From the NCBI GenBank assembly GCA_035765755.1, contig DASTWW010000212.1, forward strand, positions 32,718 through 96,717: a DNA stretch of 64,000 nucleotides, in the 5' to 3' direction. Shown here piece by piece: positions 9,847 through 17,279 of the stretch. Origin of the DNA: DASSKA01 sp035765755 (GTDB lineage: Bacteria; Actinomycetota; Actinomycetes; Propionibacteriales; Nocardioidaceae). Both the position numbers and the translations under genes were made by a program. The notes under the pieces were generated by a model. The model ran no database searches, was not told the origin of the DNA, and was given only the letters and a program-made list of their open reading frames with translations. Numbering within the stretch: position 1 is the first letter of the stretch; every line of letters starts with the position of its first letter.

Positions 9847-11391
9847 GTGCCTCGGACCCGCGGAGACGGACGCCTCACCCACGCCCTCGACCCGCACGAC
9901 CTCGGACCGCAGGACGCGTGCGGCGTGTTCGGGGTCTGGGCGCCCGGTGAGGACGTCGCGAAGCTGACCTACTACGGGCTGTACGCCCTGCAGCACCGCG
10001 GTCAGGAGTCCGCAGGGATCGCGGTGAGCAACGGCCGCCAGATCCTGGTCTTCAAGGACATGGGCCTGGTCTCCCAGGTCTTCGACGAGGCCACGCTCGA
10101 GTCCCTCAAGGGGCACGTCGCGATCGGCCACGCGCGCTACTCCACCACCGGCGCCAGCACCTGGCACAACGCGCAGCCGACGTTCCGGCCGACCGCGACC
10201 GGCTCCCTCGCCCTGGCCCACAACGGCAACCTGACCAACACCCACGAGCTGGCTGAGCGGGTGCAGGGACTGGCCCCGCTGAACGGCGAGCTGGACCTAC
10301 CGATGCGCAACCAGCACAACTCCACGAACGACACGAGCCTGGTGACCGCGCTGCTCGCCCACCACCCGGACACCAGCCTGGAGGAGAACGCCGCCGCAGT
10401 CCTGCCCACCATCCGGGGCGCGTTCTCATTCGTCTGGATGGACGAGAACACCCTCTACGCCGCTCGCGACCCGCAGGGCATCCGCCCGCTGGTCCTCGGC
10501 CGGCTCGAGCGCGGCTGGGTGGTCGCCTCGGAGACCGCCGCCCTCGACATCGTCGGCGCCTCCTTCATCCGCGAGGTGGAGCCCGGCGAGCTGGTCGCCG
10601 TCGACGAGGACGGGCTGCGCAGCCGCACCTTCGCCGACCCGGCGCCGAAGCACTGCCTGTTCGAGTTCGTCTACCTGGCCCGCCCCGACACGCTGATGAG
10701 CGACCAACGGGTGCACAGCGTGCGCGTCGAGATAGGCCGGCGGCTGGCCCGCGAGTTCCCCACCGAGGCGGACCTGGTCATTCCGGTCCCCGAGTCCGGA
10801 ACGCCCGCCGCCATCGGGTACGCCGAGGAGTCCGGGATTCCCTACGGCTCCGGGCTGGTCAAGAACTCGTACGTCGGACGGACGTTCATCCAGCCTTCCC
10901 AGACGATCCGGCAGCTCGGCATCCGGCTGAAGCTCAACCCGCTGCGCGACGTCATCGAGGGCAAGCGGCTCGTCGTGGTCGACGACTCGATCGTGCGCGG
11001 CAACACCCAGCGCGCGCTGGTCCGGATGCTGCGCGAGGCGGGCGCCCGCGAGGTGCACGTGCGGATCTCCAGCCCGCCGGTGAAGTGGCCGTGCTTCTAC
11101 GGCATCGACTTCGCCAGCCGCGCCGAGCTGATCGCCAACGGACTGTCCAGCGACGAGATCTGCCGCTCCATCGACGCCGACTCGCTGGGCTACATCTCCC
11201 TCGACGAGCTCGTCGAGGCCACCGGCGTGCCCAAGAACAACCTGTGCCGGGCCTGCTTCGACGGGGTGTACCCAGTGCCGCTGCCCGAGCCGGAGCACCT
11301 CGGCAAGCACCTGCTCGAACCGGCCGTCGTCGGCCCGAAGCTGCCTCTCACCCTGGGCGGCGGGGCCTCCGACGCCCTCGGACGTCCCTGA
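9847..11391 (+). CDS. purF: Amidophosphoribosyltransferase
   Basis: 514 aa. It catalyses the first committed step of purine synthesis, PRPP plus glutamine to phosphoribosylamine. The class-II glutaminase nucleophile is Cys25 in DACGVFGV, so a 24-residue propeptide must be removed. LYALQHRGQESAGIA follows, and the PRPP loop is RLVVVDDSIVRGNT. Cysteines in KHCLFEF, KWPCFYG and NNLCRACFDG match the [4Fe-4S] ligands of the B. subtilis-type enzyme. The frame opens at 9769 inside the repeat array; GTG 9847 with its -10 box is preferred. purM follows after 25 bp, so the two are probably co-transcribed. Confidence 0.96.
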   Translation: MPRTRGDGRLTHALDPHDLGPQDACGVFGVWAPGEDVAKLTYYGLYALQHRGQESAGIAVSNGRQILVFKDMGLVSQVFDEATLESLKGHVAIGHARYSTTGASTWHNAQPTFRPTATGSLALAHNGNLTNTHELAERVQGLAPLNGELDLPMRNQHNSTNDTSLVTALLAHHPDTSLEENAAAVLPTIRGAFSFVWMDENTLYAARDPQGIRPLVLGRLERGWVVASETAALDIVGASFIREVEPGELVAVDEDGLRSRTFADPAPKHCLFEFVYLARPDTLMSDQRVHSVRVEIGRRLAREFPTEADLVIPVPESGTPAAIGYAEESGIPYGSGLVKNSYVGRTFIQPSQTIRQLGIRLKLNPLRDVIEGKRLVVVDDSIVRGNTQRALVRMLREAGAREVHVRISSPPVKWPCFYGIDFASRAELIANGLSSDEICRSIDADSLGYISLDELVEATGVPKNNLCRACFDGVYPVPLPEPEHLGKHLLEPAVVGPKLPLTLGGGASDALGRP

Positions 11392-11416
11392 CCAGCAGCC
11401 GACAGCGAGGACCCAG

Positions 11417-12505
11417 ATGACCGACCAGCAGGGCGCGACCTACGAGTCCGCCGGGGTGTCCATCGACGCCGGCGACAAGGCCGTCCAGCTGATGAAGGTG
11501 TGGGTGGAGAAGGCCCGCCGGCCGGAGGTGATCGGCGGCATCGGCGGGTTCGCCGGCCTCTTCGACGCCAGCGGCCTCAAGGACTACAAGCAGCCGCTGC
11601 TGGCCACCTCCGCCGACGGCGTAGGCACCAAGGTCGCGATCGCCCAGGCGATGGACCGCCATCACACCATCGGCTTCGACCTGGTCGGCATGCTCGTCGA
11701 CGACCTGGTGGTCTGCGGGGCCGAGCCGCTGTTCCTCACCGACTACATCGCCACCGGCCGCGTAGTACCCGAACGCATCGCCGCGATCGTGCAGGGCATC
11801 GCCGAGGCGTGCGTGCAGGCTGGCTGCGCGCTGGTCGGCGGGGAGACCGCGGAGCACCCTGGGCTGCTCGGCCCCGAGGAGTACGACGTGGCGGGCTCGA
11901 CCACCGGGGTGGTGGAGGGCAGCGACGTGCTGGGCCCGGGAAGGGTCCGGCCCGGTGACGTGCTGATCGCGATCAGCTCCAGCGGCTTGCACTCCAACGG
12001 CTACTCGCTGGTGCGGCACGTGCTGCTCGGCTCGGAGGACGGTGGGGCCGGCTGGAGCCTGGACCGCGAGGTCCCCGAGCTCGGTCGGCCGCTCGGCGAG
12101 GAGCTGCTCGAGCCCACCCTCATCTACGCCAAGGCGTGCCTGGACCTGGCCCGGCGCACCCGCACCCACGCAATGTCGCACGTCACCGGCGGCGGGCTGG
12201 CCGACAACCTGGCGCGGGTGCTGCCGGTGGAGCTGGCCGCGGAGGTCGACCGGAGCACCTGGAACCCGCAGCCGATCTTCGACCTGGTCCGAAAGGTCGG
12301 CAACGTCGAGCTGGCCGCCCTGGAGCGCACCCTGAACTGCGGGGTCGGCATGGTCGCGGTCATCGACCCGGCGGACGCCGACCGGGCGGTCGCGCTGCTG
12401 GAGGGCCACGGGCTGCGCGCCTGGCCGGCCGGCCGCGTGAGCGCCGCGAGCGAGGACCGGCCGGGCGGCTCGGTCACCCTGGTGGGGCGCCACCCCGGCT
12501 GGTGA
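11417..12505 (+). CDS. purM: Phosphoribosylformylglycinamidine cyclo-ligase (AIR synthetase)
   Basis: 362 aa. It closes FGAM to AIR using ATP, the step after PurL. Family blocks visible are YESAGVSIDAGDKAV at the N-terminus, IGGFAGLF, SADGVGTKV, DDLVVCGAEPLFLTDY, GGETAEHPG, SSSGLHSNGYSL and HVTGGGLADNLARVLP. It sits 25 bp behind purF, in the same direction, with a GAGGA ribosome-binding sequence before ATG 11417. Length and termini are ordinary. Confidence 0.97.
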   Translation: MTDQQGATYESAGVSIDAGDKAVQLMKVWVEKARRPEVIGGIGGFAGLFDASGLKDYKQPLLATSADGVGTKVAIAQAMDRHHTIGFDLVGMLVDDLVVCGAEPLFLTDYIATGRVVPERIAAIVQGIAEACVQAGCALVGGETAEHPGLLGPEEYDVAGSTTGVVEGSDVLGPGRVRPGDVLIAISSSGLHSNGYSLVRHVLLGSEDGGAGWSLDREVPELGRPLGEELLEPTLIYAKACLDLARRTRTHAMSHVTGGGLADNLARVLPVELAAEVDRSTWNPQPIFDLVRKVGNVELAALERTLNCGVGMVAVIDPADADRAVALLEGHGLRAWPAGRVSAASEDRPGGSVTLVGRHPGW

Positions 12506-12692
12506 ACCGGCGATTCCGGGGCAACTCGACGGGCCGGGTGTGCGGGAACAGCCAGCGGGCGGGTATCGTTGACACCACGAGAAACCAGAGGAGAGACCGG
12601 ACGCGCGGGTGTCCCTTTCCGTGAGCCTCGCCAACGGAGGTCACGGGGGGTGCAGACGTGACTCCGGCCAAGTGTGCGAGGGGGTCGACCCT
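12506..12692 (+). promoter_or_regulatory. Leader region between purM and the DUF3073 gene
   Basis: This 187-bp stretch holds no gene. A TTGACA hexamer near 12570 and purine-rich sequence follow the GC-rich purM end, so a separate promoter for the DUF3073 gene is possible, but I cannot pair it with a convincing -10. Confidence 0.25.
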
Positions 12693-12884
12693 ATGGGGCG
12701 CGGCCGTGCGAAGGCCAAGCAGACCAAGGTTGCCCGTGACCTGAAGTACCGCTCCCACGAGACGGACTTCGGCGCGTTGGCCCAGGAGCTGCATGGCGAT
12801 CAGAGCTCCGACAGTTCCCACGACGATGGTGAGTCGGACGAGTACGACGAGTGGGCGGACTACTCCCAGTCCCGGAGCGACTGA
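12693..12884 (+). CDS. DUF3073 small protein
   Basis: 63 aa and very hydrophilic: a basic N-terminus (MGRGRAKAKQTKVARDLKYR) followed by an acidic Asp/Glu/Ser tail ending DEYDEWADYSQSRSD. This is the conserved actinobacterial DUF3073 protein, often found next to purM. The charge pattern suggests binding to nucleic acid or another macromolecule, but no function is known. The frame is open from 12609, but conservation begins at ATG 12693. Confidence 0.85.
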   Translation: MGRGRAKAKQTKVARDLKYRSHETDFGALAQELHGDQSSDSSHDDGESDEYDEWADYSQSRSD

Positions 12885-12912
12885 CTCAGGGTCGACCGCG
12901 CTGGGCCACCCT

Positions 12913-12942
12913 GACGGACCAGCCCGTCTGGGCTGGCCCGTC
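12913..12942. terminator. Bidirectional terminator-like hairpin between convergent genes
   Basis: GACGG-A-CCAGCCC (12913-12925) pairs with GGGCTGG-C-CCGTC (12930-12942) around a GTCT loop: 12 pairs and one A/C mismatch. It lies between the convergent DUF3073 and dehydrogenase stop codons. There is no long T-run, as is usual in high-GC actinobacteria. Confidence 0.6.
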
Positions 12943-12966
12943 CAGTGGTCTAGGACAAATTTCTCG

Positions 12967-14067
12967 CTACCCCAGCCAGATGCCGCGCAGCCGGCCGATC
13001 TCGGTCATCCTGCGTTCGGCCAGCCGGTCGGCGGCCACGGCCGGAGGGACGCCCTCCTCGGCGGCTAGCGCGAAGACCCGGTGCGCGGTCTCGAAGATCT
13101 TGCCGGCGCGCTGCTTGGCGCGGTCGAAGGAGAACCCTTCGAGCTCGTCGGCGACCTGGATCAGTCCACCGGCGTTGACCAGGTAGTCGGGTGCATAGAG
13201 CACGCCGCGGTCCTGCAGCTGCTTCTCGATCCCGTCGTGGGCGAGCTGGTTGTTGGCCGCTCCGCACACAATCTTGGCGCTGAGGGTGGCCACCACGGAG
13301 TCGTTCAGGGCGCCACCGAGGGCGCACGGCGCGTACACGTCGAGCTGGCTGGCCACCAGCGCATCGGCGTCGGGGACCACCCGCACGTCGGGGTGCTCGG
13401 CCTGTACCCGAGCCACCGCGTCGGGGTCCACGTCGGTGACCACGACACTGGCGCCGTCCTCGATCAGGTGGCTGACCAGGTGATGCCCGACCTTGCCCAC
13501 CCCGGCGACTCCGATCGTCCGGCCGTGCAGGGTGGGTGCTCCCCAGGTGACCTCCGCGGCCGCGCGCATGCCCTCGAACACGCCGTACGCCGTGAGCACC
13601 GAGGAGTCGCCGGCGCCGCCGTGGGACACGCTCCGGCCGGTCACGTACGAGCACTCGTGGCAGATCTGGTCCATGTCGGCGGAAAAGGTGCCGACGTCGC
13701 AGGCGGTGTAGTACCGCCCGTGCAGCGACTGCACGAACCGGCCGTAGGCGCGCAGCAGCGCCTCGGTCTTGAGCTTGGTCGGGTCACCGATGATGACGGC
13801 CTTGCCGCCGCCGAGGTCGAGGCCGGCCAGCGCGGCCTTGTAGGCCATCCCCTTGGAAAGGTTCAGCACGTCGGCGAGCGCGTCCTGCTCGTTGGCATAG
13901 GGGTAGAAACGAGTGCCGCCCAGGGCCGGGCCCAGGGCGGTGGAGTAGATGGCGATGATCGCGCGCAGGCCGGTCGGCTCGTCATGGCAGAACACGACCT
14001 GTTCATGGCCGGTGGCCTGGGCGAAGACGCCGGGGCCGGAGCTAGTAGATACCGAGGCTTCGGTCAC
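12967..14067 (-). CDS. Leu/Phe/Val-type amino acid dehydrogenase
   Basis: 366 aa. It reversibly deaminates a branched-chain or aromatic L-amino acid to the 2-oxoacid with NAD+, in the cytosol. The catalytic region reads ALGGTRFYPY...GMAYKAALAGLDLGGGKAVIIGD, holding the two lysines of the Glu/Leu/Phe/Val family. The Rossmann domain begins GRTIGVAGVGKVGHHL (about residue 180), with DVDP as the NAD ribose-binding acidic end. Length fits the octameric valine/leucine enzymes of actinobacteria, where valine dehydrogenase feeds acyl-CoA pools. The GTG start at 14067 follows GGAAGG. Which amino acid is preferred cannot be read from sequence alone. Confidence 0.9.
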   Translation of the reverse strand: MTEASVSTSSGPGVFAQATGHEQVVFCHDEPTGLRAIIAIYSTALGPALGGTRFYPYANEQDALADVLNLSKGMAYKAALAGLDLGGGKAVIIGDPTKLKTEALLRAYGRFVQSLHGRYYTACDVGTFSADMDQICHECSYVTGRSVSHGGAGDSSVLTAYGVFEGMRAAAEVTWGAPTLHGRTIGVAGVGKVGHHLVSHLIEDGASVVVTDVDPDAVARVQAEHPDVRVVPDADALVASQLDVYAPCALGGALNDSVVATLSAKIVCGAANNQLAHDGIEKQLQDRGVLYAPDYLVNAGGLIQVADELEGFSFDRAKQRAGKIFETAHRVFALAAEEGVPPAVAADRLAERRMTEIGRLRGIWLG

Positions 14068-14415
14068 GGTGGTGGCCTTCCGTTCGGGCCCGCGAGGGTG
14101 TGCGGGCGAGGTAGGGTGCCCACTGGGTGGATGAGCGCCTGCTCACAGGGTACGAAGGCCGCGAGTCAATGTCCCAGAGGGGCCATCCGGACCGGTATGC
14201 CGCACGCGCAGACGTGCCACGCCAAGGCCGCCATGTCCACCGGAAGAGCCACAATTCCGGTCCGAAATGACTAGTCCAGCCGGTTAGTGACTCATATAGG
14301 CCATTGTCGCAAATTTTGCGCCCGGTAGTCTCGAACGTGACACACTGGTATGGGGATGTGCCAGCGGACCATCTGTTGGCACATCGGTGGGTATCTACAG
14401 TGAGGGAGGGTCGCT
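14068..14415. promoter_or_regulatory. 348-bp divergent regulatory gap upstream of bldC, with a perfect inverted repeat
   Basis: No gene is visible. GATGTGCCA (14355-14363) and TGGCACATC (14377-14385) are perfect 9-bp arms around 13 nt, centred about 46 bp before the bldC ATG. Local AT content rises between about 14270 and 14350, which is the probable promoter area. A TACAGT hexamer (14396-14401) and GGGAGGG (14404-14410) precede the start. The repeat is a candidate operator, possibly autoregulatory. Confidence 0.5.
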
Positions 14416-14631
14416 ATGAACACGCGACCGCCTGAGTCCGAACCGCTGCTGACTCCTGCAGAGGTCGCGGCCATGTTCCGGGTGGACCCGAAGACGGTCA
14501 CCCGGTGGGCCAAGGCCGGCAAGCTCAGCTCGATCCGGACTCTCGGAGGACATCGCCGTTACCGCGAGTCCGAAGTACGCGACCTGCTGACCGGGATGCT
14601 TCCCGAGCAGCGCCGTGGAGGGGATCTTTAA
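14416..14631 (+). CDS. bldC: BldC-type MerR-like developmental regulator
   Basis: 71 aa, essentially one winged-helix domain: LTPAEVAAMFRVDPKTVTRWAKAGKLSSIRTLGGHRRYRESEVRDLL. This matches Streptomyces BldC, a small MerR-family DNA-binding protein that binds direct repeats as head-to-tail oligomers and delays differentiation. There is no effector domain. A strong GGGAGGG ribosome-binding site precedes the ATG. It is monocistronic, followed by a good terminator. In a non-sporulating actinobacterium its regulon is unknown. Confidence 0.93.
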   Translation: MNTRPPESEPLLTPAEVAAMFRVDPKTVTRWAKAGKLSSIRTLGGHRRYRESEVRDLLTGMLPEQRRGGDL

Positions 14632-14700
14632 GAGCTAGGGGGTCAGCGACGCTGCCGGGGTCCCAGGTCCGGTGGCAGACAACTCGCTCCAGATCATCGG

Positions 14701-14740
14701 CGAGGAAACGGATCCGTGAGGATCGGTTCCTCGTCGTTTT
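14701..14740 (+). terminator. Rho-independent terminator after bldC
   Basis: CGAGGAAACGGATCC (14701-14715) pairs, with one bulge or mismatch, with GGATCGGTTCCTCG (14720-14733) around GTGA, and TCGTTTT follows. It is the clearest intrinsic terminator in the window and ends the bldC transcript about 70 bp past its stop. Confidence 0.75.
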
Positions 14741-14857
14741 ACTTCCTGGGGGTCTTTCGCCCGGCAGGACGGAAGGCCCCCAGGGAGCCCTCGACGGTCG
14801 GTCCGGTCTCCTAGGGCGCCCAGCCGCTGGTTAGGGTGGCCCGACGGAGGTGGGGTC

Positions 14858-16069
14858 ATGACCGAGCGACAGCTGCCCAACTGGTCGAAGCTTCGTCCGC
14901 TGCTGCGGCCACGCCCGTGGCAGCCGAACCCGACCGACAGGCGACTGGCCCGCGCGGTGACGATCGCCGATCTGCGCCGGGCGGCGCGACGCCGTACTCC
15001 CCGGCCGGTGTTCGACTACACCGACGGGGCCGCGGAGGCCGAGGTCAGCCTGCGCCGGGCCCGCGAGCTGTTCGCGAACCTGGAGTTCCGGCCGCAGATC
15101 CTCACCGACGTCACCGACGTCGACCCGGGCGTGACCCTGCTCGGGTCGCGCGCCGAGCAGCCCTTCGGCTTCGCACCCACGGGGTTCACCCGGATGATGC
15201 AGCACGAGGGCGAGACCGCCGTGGTGCGGGTGGCCGAGCGGGTCGGCATCCCGTACACCCTGTCGACCATGGGCACCACCTCGATCGAGGAAGTCGCCGC
15301 CGCAGCCCCGAAGGCCCGCACGTGGTTCCAGCTGTACGTCTGGCGGGACCGCGACGCCGCCGACGACCTGATCGCCCGGTCACGCGCGGCCGGCTACGAG
15401 GCGCTGGTGCTGACCGTGGACGTGCCGGTGGCCGGCGCCCGGCTCCGCGACGTGCGCAACGGCTTCTCGATCCCGCCGGCGCTGACCTCCAAGACTGTGC
15501 TCGACATCGCCGGCCATCCCGCGTGGTGGGGCAACCTGCTCACCACACGGCCGTTGGAGTTCGCCTCCCTGACGTCGTGGGAGGGCACCATCGCGGAGAT
15601 GATCGACACGCTGTTCGACCCGTCGATGACGATGGCCGACCTGGAGTGGATCCGGTCTCGCTGGGACGGTCCGCTGGTGATCAAGGGCATCCAGACCGTG
15701 CGGGACGCCCGTGCGGTCGTCGACGCCGGCGCGGACGCCATCGTGCTGTCCAACCACGGCGGCCGGCAGCTGGACCGGGCGCCGGTGCCGCTGCGGCTGC
15801 TGCCCGAGGTGGTGGACGCGGTCGGGGACCGCACCGAGGTGCTGCTGGACACCGGCGTGATGAGCGGTGGCGACGTGGTGGCCGCGCTCGCGCTGGGTGC
15901 CAAGGCGGTGCTGGTCGGCCGGGCCTACCTCTACGGGCTGATGGCCGGCGGGGAGCGTGGCGTGCAGCGGGCCGCGGACATCCTGGCAGCAGAGGTACGA
16001 CGGACGATGGCGCTGCTCGGGGCCCGCACCGTCGCGGACCTCGGCCCGCAGCACGTGCGGCTGCCCTAG
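14858..16069 (+). CDS. FMN-dependent alpha-hydroxyacid oxidase/dehydrogenase
   Basis: 403 aa, of the family containing L-lactate dehydrogenase LldD, glycolate oxidase and mandelate dehydrogenase. An FMN TIM barrel oxidises 2-hydroxyacids to 2-oxoacids. Blocks visible are VFDYTDGAAEAE (N-terminal Tyr), FGFAPTGFTRMMQHEGE, the active-site stretch ADAIVLSNHGGRQLD with the catalytic His and Arg, and LLDTGVMSGGDVVAAL...VLVGRAYLYG. The length fits cytosolic LldD types. The DoxX gene follows after 76 bp. Lactate is a reasonable but unproven substrate. Confidence 0.88.
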   Translation: MTERQLPNWSKLRPLLRPRPWQPNPTDRRLARAVTIADLRRAARRRTPRPVFDYTDGAAEAEVSLRRARELFANLEFRPQILTDVTDVDPGVTLLGSRAEQPFGFAPTGFTRMMQHEGETAVVRVAERVGIPYTLSTMGTTSIEEVAAAAPKARTWFQLYVWRDRDAADDLIARSRAAGYEALVLTVDVPVAGARLRDVRNGFSIPPALTSKTVLDIAGHPAWWGNLLTTRPLEFASLTSWEGTIAEMIDTLFDPSMTMADLEWIRSRWDGPLVIKGIQTVRDARAVVDAGADAIVLSNHGGRQLDRAPVPLRLLPEVVDAVGDRTEVLLDTGVMSGGDVVAALALGAKAVLVGRAYLYGLMAGGERGVQRAADILAAEVRRTMALLGARTVADLGPQHVRLP

Positions 16070-16145
16070 ATTCGATCCGCCGGCGCGGGGTTACCGCCCG
16101 GGTGGGCGGGTACCCGTCCCGGAACCCCCACAGGAAGGAAGGCTC

Positions 16146-16643
16146 ATGAAGTTCGCGCGCCTGGTCGCCCGCCTGATCATCGGCATCCTGTTCATCGGGC
16201 ACGGCACCCAGAAGCTGAAAGGCTGGTTCGGGGGACCGGGGATCGAGGGCACGACCGGGATGATGGAGTCCCTGGACCTGCACCCGCCCCGCAGGCACGC
16301 GATGGCCGCCGGTGTTGCCGAGACCGCGGGCGGCGCCCTGCTGGCGGCCGGTCTGCTCACCCCCCTGGCCAGCGCGAGCCTGATCGGCGTGATGATCACC
16401 GCGATCCGCACCGTGCACGCGCCCAAGGGTCTCTGGTCCACGCAGGGCGGCTACGAGTACAACTTGGTCCTGATCGCGGCGCTGCTCGCCCTCGCCGAGG
16501 AGGGTCCGGGCAATCTCTCGCTGGACAACGCGCTCGGGCTGCGCACCAGCGGGGTGCCGTGGTCGCTCGGCGCGCTCGCGCTCGGCACCGCCGCGTCCAT
16601 CGCCACCGTCGAGACCGGGCGTTCCTCCGGCGCGCACGCCTGA
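16146..16643 (+). CDS. DoxX-family membrane protein
   Basis: 165 aa with four predicted membrane helices. The DoxX signature is at the N-terminus (LVARLIIGILFIGHGTQKLKGWFGG), with VAETAGGALLAAGLLTPLAS in helix 2. DoxX/MphA proteins are small integral membrane proteins linked to thiol or respiratory redox systems; the function here is unknown. AGGAAGG lies just upstream of ATG 16146. It may be co-transcribed with the hydroxyacid oxidase. Confidence 0.85.
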   Translation: MKFARLVARLIIGILFIGHGTQKLKGWFGGPGIEGTTGMMESLDLHPPRRHAMAAGVAETAGGALLAAGLLTPLASASLIGVMITAIRTVHAPKGLWSTQGGYEYNLVLIAALLALAEEGPGNLSLDNALGLRTSGVPWSLGALALGTAASIATVETGRSSGAHA

Positions 16644-16705
16644 CCGGCATAGCCGCTCCTGCCGCGGGTACCACGCCTCCAGACGCACGAGGAGGTGTTC
16701 GCGAC

Positions 16706-17107
16706 ATGCCCGCGAAGAAGGAAATGCCCTCGACCATCCAGCGCTCGCCCAAGAAGGCGCAGCGCACCTGGGCCGAGGCGCACGACTCGGCCGTCGACGA
16801 GTACGGCGAGGGTGAGCGCGCACATCGCACGGCCTACAGCGCCCTCAAGCACGGCTTCGAGAAGGTCGGCGACCACTGGGAGGGCAAGGACCGCAAGGGC
16901 CCTTCCGACAAGCAGGCCAAGAAGCGTGGCGCAGCGGCCCGCCGCGGCGGCGAGACGGCCGAAGGCGTCGACGCCAACTCCTCCAAGAGCCACCTGTACG
17001 ACGTGGCGAAGAAGCTCGACATCGCCGGCCGCTCCAGCATGAGCAAGTCCGAGCTCGTGGACGCCATCAAGAAGGCGAACCGGAAGCAGACCCGCAAGAG
17101 CCGGTGA
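16706..17107 (+). CDS. ChaB-family protein with Rho-N-like tail
   Basis: 133 aa, highly charged. Residues about 1-70 (MPSTIQRSPKKAQRTWAEAH onward) match the ChaB fold, and residues about 95-133 (SKSHLYDVAKKLDIAGRSSM and on) resemble a Rho-N/SAP-like helical domain with a Lys/Arg-rich end, suggesting nucleic-acid contact. ChaB was named for a cation-transport operon but has no proven biochemical role. AGGAGG precedes ATG 16706 by 10 nt, which decides this start over the open frame from 16559. Confidence 0.8.
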   Translation: MPAKKEMPSTIQRSPKKAQRTWAEAHDSAVDEYGEGERAHRTAYSALKHGFEKVGDHWEGKDRKGPSDKQAKKRGAAARRGGETAEGVDANSSKSHLYDVAKKLDIAGRSSMSKSELVDAIKKANRKQTRKSR

Positions 17108-17279
17108 CCGAGAGCCGGCCAGGCGGTGCCGGCCCGGGCTCGGCGGGAGCGGTGGACCGGCCGTGTGCTGGACCGGAAGCGCCGCCCCCGCCGAACGAAG
17201 GTGGGCCGGCCGCGCATGCGAGGTGCGCCGTTACCCCTGGTCGGTCCGGCCCATGCGTCGTCGCCGGTCCGGTGATCGC

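Noticed and set aside
8158..10245. 695-codon minus-strand frame spanning the dipeptidase, repeat array and purF
   Set aside because: It crosses two genuine genes in antisense; its repeated peptide comes from translating the 45-bp array.
12506..12692. Riboswitch in front of the DUF3073 gene
   Set aside because: The gap is long enough, but I could not draw a conserved aptamer-like fold or a known purine-riboswitch core.
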